Positions 1-6,692 of a stretch of DNA of 38,726 nt are shown here, one piece after another (the first letter of the stretch is position 1; every line of letters begins with the position of its first letter). The notes under the pieces are model-generated. The model had not been told where the DNA came from and searched no databases. It was given only the letters and a program-made list of their open reading frames with translations. The translations under genes and the position numbers were made by a program. The stretch comes from Phocaeicola coprocola DSM 17136. Its GTDB lineage: Bacteria > Bacteroidota > Bacteroidia > Bacteroidales > Bacteroidaceae. The DNA lies in assembly GCF_000154845.1 (NCBI RefSeq), contig NZ_DS981468.1, positions 1 to 38,726 on the forward strand, written 5' to 3'.

Positions 1-493
1 TGAACAAGGGAAAGCTATACGGATTGAGGGTATATGCAAAAGCTCTCAAAAGGTATGTTTCCTTAGCCATCTGGTATCCGATGGACGGGAGGACAGACAA
101 GTGGCAGCTTTACTTCTCTACAGACGATTCCATGGATGGACGAGAGGTGCTGGATTATTACCCAACCAGGTTCCAACTGGAATTTTGCTTTAGAGATGGC
201 AAGCAGCATGCAGGAATCACCAGCTGCCAGTCTACCGACTTCAGGAAATTGGATTTTCACTTCAATGCATCGCTTGCTGCTGTCAACTTGGCCAAAGCGG
301 CATGTAAGAGGCTCGGAATAACCTATTCCATATCCTCCTGCAAGTCTTTCATACACAATGCTTATATGCTTGAACGATTTATTTGCGTGTTTGGGATTAG
401 CCCAGACCCGCAAGTTATTGACAAACTTTTCAAAGAACTCATTTTATTTACTGCCAGAGCCGCTTAGGCTTGGCGAATTTTTAACGAACTATT
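1..493 (+). mobile_element. IS4-family insertion sequence, 3' part (left copy)
   Basis: This is the 3' end of an insertion sequence that runs off the left edge. The DNA matches the inverted copy at the right end of the window with scattered substitutions. The match stops abruptly at 493 here and at 37765 in the other copy, which defines the element's end. The terminal bases read ...TTTTTAACGAACTATT. The other end, and so any target duplication, lies outside the window. Confidence 0.85.
3..467 (+). CDS. IS4-family transposase, C-terminal part (5' truncated by window edge)
   Basis: The frame is open from the left edge to the stop at 467, so only about 154 C-terminal residues are present. It carries the IS4 signature Y-(2)-R-(3)-E-(6)-K in the stretch DYYPTRFQLEFCFRDGK, where E is the last residue of the catalytic DDE triad. 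Compared with the right-hand copy it has P instead of R in the variable spacer after Tyr, I for V, S for N, T for A, S for N and P for M. The two are therefore diverged paralogues and not one assembly duplicate. Whether this copy is active cannot be judged without its N-terminus. Confidence 0.85.
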   Translation, partial: NKGKLYGLRVYAKALKRYVSLAIWYPMDGRTDKWQLYFSTDDSMDGREVLDYYPTRFQLEFCFRDGKQHAGITSCQSTDFRKLDFHFNASLAAVNLAKAACKRLGITYSISSCKSFIHNAYMLERFICVFGISPDPQVIDKLFKELILFTARAA

Positions 494-531
494 GTATACT
501 ATTATAAATCATTTTTGATTTTAGTGTTACT

Positions 532-738
532 CTAGTCTTTTATAGGCCATAACAAATCCCTGATATCTACTTCAAGAATTTTTGCAATTTTCGCTAATGT
601 CTCTAGATTGGGCTGCATAGTGTTGGTACACCATTTCGAAACAGTTCCCGGATCTTTACCCAGTTGTTCTGCCAACCATTTATTGGTGCGTTTCTTTTCT
701 GCTAGAACCACTTTCAAGCGATTAATATCTTTGTTCAT
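532..738 (-). CDS. XRE/Cro-C1-type helix-turn-helix repressor, 68 aa
   Basis: This is a minimal single-domain HTH protein. Residues 15-60 fit the XRE fold: a helix with KWLAEQLGKDPGTVSKW (scaffold plus recognition helix) followed by the PNLETLAKIAKILEVDIRDL helix pair typical of the family. There is no effector domain, so it is probably a dedicated DNA-binding repressor. It is the last gene on the minus strand of the left module. Its promoter at 764-771 sits at the edge of a large inverted repeat (67-bp region 767-813), which argues for autoregulation. A chromosomal SOS/phage-type repressor or an antitoxin-like role is possible, but no toxin partner of recognisable type is adjacent. Confidence 0.85.
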   Translation of the reverse strand: MNKDINRLKVVLAEKKRTNKWLAEQLGKDPGTVSKWCTNTMQPNLETLAKIAKILEVDIRDLLWPIKD

Positions 739-763
739 ACATTACATAATATGTTTTCAAAAA

Positions 764-771
764 CAAAGATA
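764..771 (-). promoter_or_regulatory. -7 promoter box (TATCTTTG) of the XRE gene
   Basis: The minus strand reads TATCTTTG, an exact match to the Bacteroides TAnnTTTG consensus, 26 bp before the start codon at 738. It overlaps the proximal arm of the inverted repeat at 767-813. Confidence 0.65.
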
Positions 772-813
772 ATCATTATAATCGAAAATCTATTCTGATT
801 ATAATGATTATCT
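767..813. promoter_or_regulatory. Large inverted-repeat operator upstream of the XRE gene
   Basis: A perfect 17-bp inverted repeat, AGATAATCATTATAATC (767-783) and GATTATAATGATTATCT (797-813), is separated by 13 bp. Each arm contains its own near-palindrome (ATAATCATTAT). The proximal arm overlaps the -7 box and the distal arm covers the -33 region of the XRE promoter. This is the geometry expected of an autorepressor operator. Binding by the XRE protein is inferred. Confidence 0.6.
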
Positions 814-872
814 GACAAATATATGTCGAAAAACGACTTTATATTGGAATATACTTCAATAATACTTTTGGT

Positions 873-1583
873 TCATGTGGATTGTTTTTCTTTATCTCTT
901 CTTTCTTTTACCCTTTCCTGTCCTGGCATTTTTTTAGCCAACACACTTCCTCCTGCAGGAAAATATATAGGAAAAACTTTATACAAGAAACTTACAATAT
1001 CATTACGCTTCTTACCCATGTTGAAAAAAGCAGAACAAACAAAATACATAAGGTCTTGCTGACTACATGTATCTTTTTGCTGAATAGATATTGATGGAGC
1101 GATTATCAAGTCATGTTCTGCAAATGCGCAGGCACAGGCAAGAATAGCTTTCTGCTCTTCCTCAGTAAATACTTTGATTTTTTCTGTTAACCATTCAAGT
1201 TCTCCTTTGAGAAGTGATTTTTGCTTTTCATTTTGATGTTTTAATAGAGCATTTACATTTTTTTGTTGCTTTTCTGTCAAGGCATTTTCTAATGCTTGAT
1301 TTTTTTGTTTAAGAAGATTGAATTTCAGCAAACCTGCAATGTACATACAAAAATATCCCACCGCAATATCGAATATTAAAATAAGCAGGTATTCTTCACT
1401 TGAAATTTGCGTAAACTTAGTCAAATATTCATTGATAGGAATAACGGCAAATAGCATGATGATGGCTATTACATAAAGCACTATATATCGAGTTTTATGT
1501 TTTACTTGCTGTAAAGAAGCAAACAAAAAAGCGATTACCAAAATGGCAACTATAACACAGAGTGGTATAAGATATATTCCCAT
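873..1583 (-). CDS. Unknown three-TM protein with cytoplasmic coiled coil, 236 aa
   Basis: I do not recognise this family. The N-terminal 90 residues contain three hydrophobic segments (about 4-25, 32-50 and 66-88). Residues 90-130 are rich in K, Q, E and L and likely form a coiled coil (KQKNQALENALTEKQQKN). The soluble C-terminal half includes FTEEEQKAILACACAFAEHD and a segment KVFPIYFPAGGSVLAKKMPG, then a highly charged tail. The start lies 4 bp after the stop of the upstream AlbA_2 gene, so the two are probably co-transcribed and functionally linked. The architecture suggests a membrane-anchored sensor or scaffold, but no function can be assigned. Confidence 0.7.
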   Translation of the reverse strand: MGIYLIPLCVIVAILVIAFLFASLQQVKHKTRYIVLYVIAIIMLFAVIPINEYLTKFTQISSEEYLLILIFDIAVGYFCMYIAGLLKFNLLKQKNQALENALTEKQQKNVNALLKHQNEKQKSLLKGELEWLTEKIKVFTEEEQKAILACACAFAEHDLIIAPSISIQQKDTCSQQDLMYFVCSAFFNMGKKRNDIVSFLYKVFPIYFPAGGSVLAKKMPGQERVKERRDKEKQST

Positions 1584-1587
1584 AGGT

Positions 1588-3108
1588 CTATTCTTCTGCT
1601 TTAGGATTAATTACAATACGCCAATAGCCACCATGATCTGCTCCCTCTCTGACAAGCAATCCTTTGGCTTTTAGATTTGCAATCTGCATTTCAATGGCTC
1701 GTTTACTGACTCCTATTTTTTCCGCCATCTTATCTTGAGATATAGAGCCATCTGATATTACAAGGTCAAGAATGCTTTGTGCAGTCCGTCCCAATCGTTT
1801 TTGTTTCACCGAAGAATTTTGCAAATCACCGAAGGTTTTCACCGAAGATTTCTGTAAATCACCGAAAGTTTTCACCGAAGATTCTTCATCGATAGAGTAC
1901 TTTTCGAAGCTACTATTTACTCTGTTGGCAACTTCTTCTATAGGTATCCTTCCGTTCTCTCCCCAATTCAAATTATAGAATGTGGTATAGAAAGAAATTG
2001 CTTCCGTTTGATATTGTGGCTCTTTGCCCGGCAGGAAATTAGGCAGTTTCTCCGTAAGTTCCCGCATTTTCCTTAAGCCCGAACCGCGTTTCTCCATATA
2101 GTCCAATTGAGTAAACATATCCGCAATAACTGGATTACGGCGCATGGACGGCACTTTGTATATGTCTCGGTCTTGAATTTGTGTGCCATCAAGCATTGCT
2201 CCTGGTGATACCAATTCTACTCGGTCATCATAGATGTCAATATGTACTTCACCACCCATTACTGTGTAATCTCTATGGATAAGATGGTTTACCAATCCTT
2301 CAAAAATAGCACGGTCGGAATAGTCGGGGAGATTCAGGCGATAGTTCGGCATCTTGACCCACCCGCTCATGGTATAGTTCTTGATGAAGTCCATGCCATA
2401 TTTCAGAAGCAATACGAGATTTGCCCGATGCTCTACGGAACTGATGGCATCGTCTTTATAGAGCCCCGTCCAACGGGTGCAGAAAATACGTGATTGGAAT
2501 ACGGTGCAATTGTCCACAAACAACAATCCGGCATTGGTCAGTTTCCCGTCAGATGTGACAAGTCCGAATGATTCCAAATACTTATCGTTCCATTCCTGAT
2601 GGGTTTGCTCACGGAAAGTATTGGCGAGAATAATAAATGAGTGCTTGCTGGCATCCACTTGTGTAGGAAGAGAATCCCATGTCATGTGTGTACCTTTCAA
2701 TACCAACGAAAGAAGTTGTTGTGAATTACACTCCACGCTTTCATTGCCAACCCGTACATATGCAGTACGTGTTCCGTCCTGATAATAGTAATAAGGTGTA
2801 AGCGTTCCTGCCTTTACTTTCACTTCAAGCAGGGTATGTCCTTCATGTTCTATCGGAATAAGTTGAACTTCCGGCACAGGGTCAAGTCGTGCCTTTATCA
2901 TTTCACTGATAAAATCAGCATCGGCTTGTGGATTCTCCAACCCTACAATTACGCCGTCATCATTCACTCCATAGAACAAACTGCCACCGTCCGTATTGGC
3001 AAATGCCGACACGGATTTAAGCCATGACTTTACTTTCTTACGCTCCAACATTTCCTTGAAATCGTAAGCCGAGCATTCCGCTATCAATGTATTGTTATGT
3101 ATCTGCAT
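1588..3108 (-). CDS. AlbA_2 (Schlafen-like) domain putative transcriptional regulator, about 506 aa
   Basis: The N-terminal AlbA_2 domain is recognisable from FANTDGGSLFYGVNDDGVIVGL, and the middle region with HLIHRDYTVMGGEVHIDIYDDRVELVSPG is typical of the COG2865 putative ATP-binding regulators. The C-terminus holds a winged-helix module (SISQDKMAEKIGVSKRAIEMQI). Between them is an 11-residue repeat SSVKTFGDLQ(K/N), present twice and then started a third time. The longest frame begins with GTG at 3153, but a TACCTTTG promoter box covers 3153-3160, so translation more likely starts at ATG 3108 (MQIHNN) or ATG 3138. Proteins of this type occur as regulators and in defence islands. The target here is unknown. 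Confidence 0.8.
   Translation of the reverse strand: MQIHNNTLIAECSAYDFKEMLERKKVKSWLKSVSAFANTDGGSLFYGVNDDGVIVGLENPQADADFISEMIKARLDPVPEVQLIPIEHEGHTLLEVKVKAGTLTPYYYYQDGTRTAYVRVGNESVECNSQQLLSLVLKGTHMTWDSLPTQVDASKHSFIILANTFREQTHQEWNDKYLESFGLVTSDGKLTNAGLLFVDNCTVFQSRIFCTRWTGLYKDDAISSVEHRANLVLLLKYGMDFIKNYTMSGWVKMPNYRLNLPDYSDRAIFEGLVNHLIHRDYTVMGGEVHIDIYDDRVELVSPGAMLDGTQIQDRDIYKVPSMRRNPVIADMFTQLDYMEKRGSGLRKMRELTEKLPNFLPGKEPQYQTEAISFYTTFYNLNWGENGRIPIEEVANRVNSSFEKYSIDEESSVKTFGDLQKSSVKTFGDLQNSSVKQKRLGRTAQSILDLVISDGSISQDKMAEKIGVSKRAIEMQIANLKAKGLLVREGADHGGYWRIVINPKAEE
1804..1886. repeat. 33-bp tandem repeat, about 2.5 units, inside the AlbA_2 gene
   Basis: Units at 1804-1836 and 1837-1869 plus a partial third from 1870 share the core TTTCACCGAAGA and ATCACCGAA. 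They differ by a few substitutions and keep the reading frame, coding for 11-residue repeats (SSVKTFGDLQ) in the linker before the winged helix. Copy number could vary by slippage without a frameshift. Confidence 0.9.
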
Positions 3109-3152
3109 CGTTTTCTTATTGTTGTTTGGGTATAACATCCCAATATCATACA

Positions 3153-3160
3153 CAAAGGTA
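3153..3160 (-). promoter_or_regulatory. -7 promoter box (TACCTTTG) of the AlbA_2 operon
   Basis: The minus strand reads TACCTTTG, fitting TAnnTTTG. It overlaps the first codon of the longest possible ORF and places the transcript start near 3147. This is why the start at 3108 or 3138 is preferred. No good -33 TTG is visible. Confidence 0.5.
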
Positions 3161-3391
3161 AGGATAAAACCGAAGAATCTGTTAAAAACATCGCTTTCTT
3201 TTGATTTTTATGCGTTTACATCTCTTTATTTATGAATAAAAATCGTAATTTTGCAAGCAAGAGCTGTGGTTGCTTATGGATGCTTATTTTCGGGTTTGCG
3301 TTATATTTGCAACACATGTACGCAAGTCGCTGATAGATATATCACGTTGATTTTGAGGAAGTTAAGCAATATATTGACTAAATAATAAATG

Positions 3392-3431
3392 AAATCGGTA
3401 TAATCCTTCAATGGATTATGCCGATTTTTTT
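3392..3431 (+). terminator. Intrinsic terminator with no obvious upstream gene
   Basis: Arms AAATCGGTATAATCC (3392-3406) and GGATTATGCCGATTT (3413-3427) pair over 15 bp with one G-U wobble around a 6-nt loop, followed by T's on the plus strand. No plus-strand gene precedes it within the window except the IS end far upstream. Confidence 0.75.
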
Positions 3432-3530
3432 GTTTCATATCTAGTTAGATAGATATTTATATAATTAAGATTGGATTCATTAAGAATTAGAAATATTTTG
3501 GTTTATATTGTGTGTTAATTTTTAAAAATA

Positions 3531-3538
3531 TATCTTTG
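3531..3538 (+). promoter_or_regulatory. -7 promoter box (TATCTTTG) of the transglutaminase-like gene
   Basis: An exact TAnnTTTG box lies 29 bp before the start codon at 3568. A TTG at 3508-3510 gives a 20-bp spacing, as expected for a Bacteroides -33 element. Confidence 0.7.
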
Positions 3539-3567
3539 TAGCATAATATTATTAATTATTTTATACT

Positions 3568-6186
3568 ATGAAGAGATCTCTAATGATGATTGCAGGGCTG
3601 TTTTTGTCAGTCTGTTCCATTACTGCGCAAAATCTTTCAATGGATCGCGTGAATGCCGATTTCCAAAAAAAGAAAGAAGCACTGCCGACTGGTGATTTGT
3701 TTAGTGTTTTCCGACAACAGCTTACACAAGAAGAACGTGATGCACTTACTTTCTTTTATGCTTATATGTCAGTCGGAGATATAACAGATTATTCCGGTGG
3801 TTTTTATTTGGAAAATGTACGTAGCTCATTGTCTACGCGAAAAGAAACGACATGGGGTAAAACAATACCCGATGATATCTTTTCGCACTTTGTCTTGCCG
3901 GTACGAATAAATAATGAAAATCTGGATCGTGCACGCATGATTTTTCATGATGAACTGATGCCCCGTTTAAAAGGGCTTTCTATGCACGATGCTGTGCTTG
4001 AAGTAAATCATTGGTGTCATGAAAAAGTAAATTACCAACCGGCTGATGCTCGTACCAGTGCACCATTGGCTACAGTGAAGACAGCTTACGGACGTTGTGG
4101 TGAGGAATCTACTTTTCTTGTTGCTGCTCTTCGTTCTGTAGGCATTCCTGCCCGTCAGGTTTATACTCCTCGCTGGGCTCATACGGATGATAATCATGCA
4201 TGGGTAGAAGCATGGGTTGATGGTGAATGGCATTTCTTGGGAGCTTGCGAACCTGAGCCCGTTCTCGATTTGGGATGGTTTAATGCTCCTGCCAGTCGTG
4301 GTATGCTAATGCATACAAAAGTATTTGGCTATTATCAGGGTCCAGAAGATGTTATGCGCCGTACAGCGAATTATACGGAGATTAATATTATAGGAAATTA
4401 TGCTAAGTTTGCTCCTCTTACTGTGACGGTTGTTGATAGCCAACAGAAACCTGTAGAAGGTGCATGTGTACAGTTTAAGGTCTATAATTATGCAGAATTC
4501 TTTACTGTTCATACTCGTACAACAGAGAAGGATGGTAAGGCTAGCTTGTCTGCTGGTCTGGGAGACATGATGGTGCTCGTAACGAAAGGTGACCAGTTTG
4601 GTATTAAGAAAGTAACATTTGGAAAAGAACGTGAGGTCGCTATAGAACTTAGTCACCGTATAGGTGAAGAGTTTTCGTTTCCTGTAGATCTAGTACCTCC
4701 TCCCGTAAAACCGAACATACCGGAAGTTACTCCTGAGCAACGCGCTAAAAATGATATTCGTTTCAATCGGGAAGATTCTATTAGAAATGCTTATGTTGCA
4801 TCTTTCCCAAATGCTTCAGCTATCGAACAATTTGCATCAGAAACAGGGTATAAGGCTGCGGATGTCAATAAATATATTGTTGCTTCAAGAGGTAATTATG
4901 GTGATATAATGGCTTTTTTGCGTGAGGCTGCCAAAAAAAATTATGCAACACGTGCACTTCAATTGTTAGCAACGCTTTCAGATAAGGATTTACGTGATAC
5001 TCCTAAGAGTATATTGGATGATCACTTATATAATACAGATCTGGCTTTGGATGCGGATAAAGTATTAGCTCCGCGTATAGCAGGCGAAATGTTGACTCCA
5101 TATCGTTCTTTCTTCCAGAAAGAGATTTCGAAAAAAGATGCCAAAATGTTCCGTGCAAATCCGAATAATTTGGCAGAATGGTGTCGTAAGAATATTACAC
5201 TTCGAGATGAGTTGTGTTGTGTTGGAACTTTTATTTCACCCGAAGGAGTTTGGCGTAGTCGTATTGCCGACCGTGTGTCACGTGATATATTCTTTGTTGC
5301 AGTTGCACGCTCGTTAGGCATTCCAGCATGGATAGATGGAGTTACAGGAAATGTATTCTATAGAAATAATGGTTCAGATATCCAGCTGGATTTTGAAAGT
5401 GGAGTATCTGGAGTCTCTGAAACAGGTAAATTGCAATTAGCATATTCACCTATACCGCAGCTGAATGATCCGGAATACCTTCGTCACTTTACTCTCTCAA
5501 AATTTGATGGAGTAGGATTTACATTATTGAATTATCCTGATTTTGCAAAATGGAGTGCTTTGTTTAAAGAACCATCTTCTTTGGATGAAGGATATTATAT
5601 AATGGTTTCTGGAAGCCGTCTGGCAGATGGTGGTGTATTAGGGCAGGTTTCTTTTTTCAATGTTCGCAAAGGTGAGGTGACAAATGAAAAATTGCTTGTG
5701 CGTGATAATACTGAAGCTGTGAAGGTGATTGGTAACTTTGACTCTGAATCTAAGTTTATAGATGCTGCCACAGGTCAAGAAACTACAGTGCTGAAAACTT
5801 CAGGACGTGGATTATTTGTACTTGCTATCTTGGGTGTAGGACAGGAACCTACAGATCATACATTGAAGGATATTGCTGTCAAGGCAAAGGAATTTGATGC
5901 TTGTGGACGAAAAATGATTCTTTTGTTCCCAACTCGTGCTGCTTATGAAAAGTATCAGACTGCACCTGCTCCAGGACTTCCTGAACATGTTGTGTTTGGT
6001 ATTGATCCAGATAGCTCTATTCAGAAAAAACTCCTTGAAGCATTAGAACTTGAAGCAAATACTCAATTACCTATATTTATAATAGGTGATACTTTTAATA
6101 GAATTGTATTTACATCACATGGCTACACAATTGGATTAGGTGAGCGTTTGCTGAAAATTATTGATAGCCTGGATGAAACAGAGTAA
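3568..6186 (+). CDS. Secreted transglutaminase-like protein (double domain), 872 aa
   Basis: A signal peptide is visible (residues 1-20, ending SITA). The first transglutaminase-like core spans about 130-245 with Cys177 in YGRCGEES and His210 in DDNHAWVEAW. The third catalytic position is uncertain: the usual VDP is replaced by LGACEPEPVLD, where Asp234 could serve. A beta-sandwich-like stretch follows (285-365). A second transglutaminase-like region at about 545-600 (SRDIFFVAVARSLGIPAWID) lacks an equivalent Cys. The C-terminal 120 residues look thioredoxin-like (GRKMILLFPTRAAY and later LPIFIIGD). It precedes susC/susD and ends with its own terminator, so it may be a separate transcript. 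The fold is shared with eukaryotic peptide:N-glycanase and with cysteine peptidases. Activity on glycoproteins is an inference from context. Confidence 0.8.
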   Translation: MKRSLMMIAGLFLSVCSITAQNLSMDRVNADFQKKKEALPTGDLFSVFRQQLTQEERDALTFFYAYMSVGDITDYSGGFYLENVRSSLSTRKETTWGKTIPDDIFSHFVLPVRINNENLDRARMIFHDELMPRLKGLSMHDAVLEVNHWCHEKVNYQPADARTSAPLATVKTAYGRCGEESTFLVAALRSVGIPARQVYTPRWAHTDDNHAWVEAWVDGEWHFLGACEPEPVLDLGWFNAPASRGMLMHTKVFGYYQGPEDVMRRTANYTEINIIGNYAKFAPLTVTVVDSQQKPVEGACVQFKVYNYAEFFTVHTRTTEKDGKASLSAGLGDMMVLVTKGDQFGIKKVTFGKEREVAIELSHRIGEEFSFPVDLVPPPVKPNIPEVTPEQRAKNDIRFNREDSIRNAYVASFPNASAIEQFASETGYKAADVNKYIVASRGNYGDIMAFLREAAKKNYATRALQLLATLSDKDLRDTPKSILDDHLYNTDLALDADKVLAPRIAGEMLTPYRSFFQKEISKKDAKMFRANPNNLAEWCRKNITLRDELCCVGTFISPEGVWRSRIADRVSRDIFFVAVARSLGIPAWIDGVTGNVFYRNNGSDIQLDFESGVSGVSETGKLQLAYSPIPQLNDPEYLRHFTLSKFDGVGFTLLNYPDFAKWSALFKEPSSLDEGYYIMVSGSRLADGGVLGQVSFFNVRKGEVTNEKLLVRDNTEAVKVIGNFDSESKFIDAATGQETTVLKTSGRGLFVLAILGVGQEPTDHTLKDIAVKAKEFDACGRKMILLFPTRAAYEKYQTAPAPGLPEHVVFGIDPDSSIQKKLLEALELEANTQLPIFIIGDTFNRIVFTSHGYTIGLGERLLKIIDSLDETE

Positions 6187-6211
6187 GATTAGTATTTAAA
6201 AATATTTTTAT

Positions 6212-6256
6212 AGAAAGCCGGTATAAGATAATACTTATATCGGCTTTCTGTTTTTT
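6212..6256 (+). terminator. Intrinsic terminator after the transglutaminase-like gene
   Basis: Arms AGAAAGCCGGTATAAG (6212-6227) and CTTATATCGGCTTTCT (6234-6249) pair over 16 bp with one wobble, followed by a T tract at 6251-6256. Confidence 0.9.
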
Positions 6257-6692
6257 GAAATTCTTTTATATTATATATAAGTGACATGGAATGTGGCACA
6301 CTTATATTCTGTAATAATTTTTTCGCCATAATATTGCTATGTGAAATTTTGTATCTCTATGGAAACTAAATAAGTAGTGAAGTATATATAAATACTATGA
6401 TTATCTTCTTGTAAAATAACTGATAATGATAGTGGTATTAGGAAATTAGTTGGTATTGTTAATAATGTTTAAGTGGTTAAATATTTTATATAGTTGCTAA
6501 TAAAAATTTTTAAAATATAATTATCTTTGTCCACAAGAATGTTACTATATATAAAAAGGAATCTAATATTATGAAATTTTTATTGTCATTTTAATTGAAA
6601 AAATGATATGTTTTGTTTGTTTTTTATTTATTCTTTATGAATGACCTTTTAACTACAAGTTTCTAATTATATAATTATTAAATGTTAAATCT
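6257..6692. other. Gene-free leader/promoter region of the SusC gene
   Basis: This stretch is very AT-rich and has no credible ORF. The only recognisable signal is the -7 box TATCTTTG at 6522-6529, which implies a leader of about 155 nt before the susC start. I see no riboswitch or strong hairpin in the leader. Upstream of the promoter there is room for a regulator site, but no clear dyad. Confidence 0.5.
6522..6529 (+). promoter_or_regulatory. -7 promoter box (TATCTTTG) for susC/susD
   Basis: An exact TAnnTTTG match in an AT-rich context. The nearest upstream TTG (6494-6496) is about 25 bp away, longer than ideal, so the -33 element is weak and the promoter may need an activator. Confidence 0.55.

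Larger units (their letters stand above)
3154..3567. other. Intergenic region between divergent genes, with orphan promoter-terminator pair
   Basis: This 414-bp gap holds the AlbA_2 promoter, two plus-strand TAnnTTTG boxes (TAATTTTG at 3246-3253 and TATATTTG at 3302-3309), a terminator at 3392-3431 and the promoter of the next gene at 3531. A transcript of roughly 170 nt could run from about 3260 to 3431. Only a 24-codon ORF (ATG 3276 to TGA 3350) lies in it, with no convincing ribosome site, so a small RNA or a gene remnant is possible. Confidence 0.45.

Noticed and set aside
823..1062. Plus-strand ORF of 79 codons opposite the three-TM protein gene
   Set aside because: Lies almost entirely antisense to a longer gene with good context; no family resemblance or ribosome site.
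3276..3350. 24-codon ORF within the orphan transcript
   Set aside because: No clear ribosome binding site and no recognisable peptide; kept only as a note in the intergenic entry.
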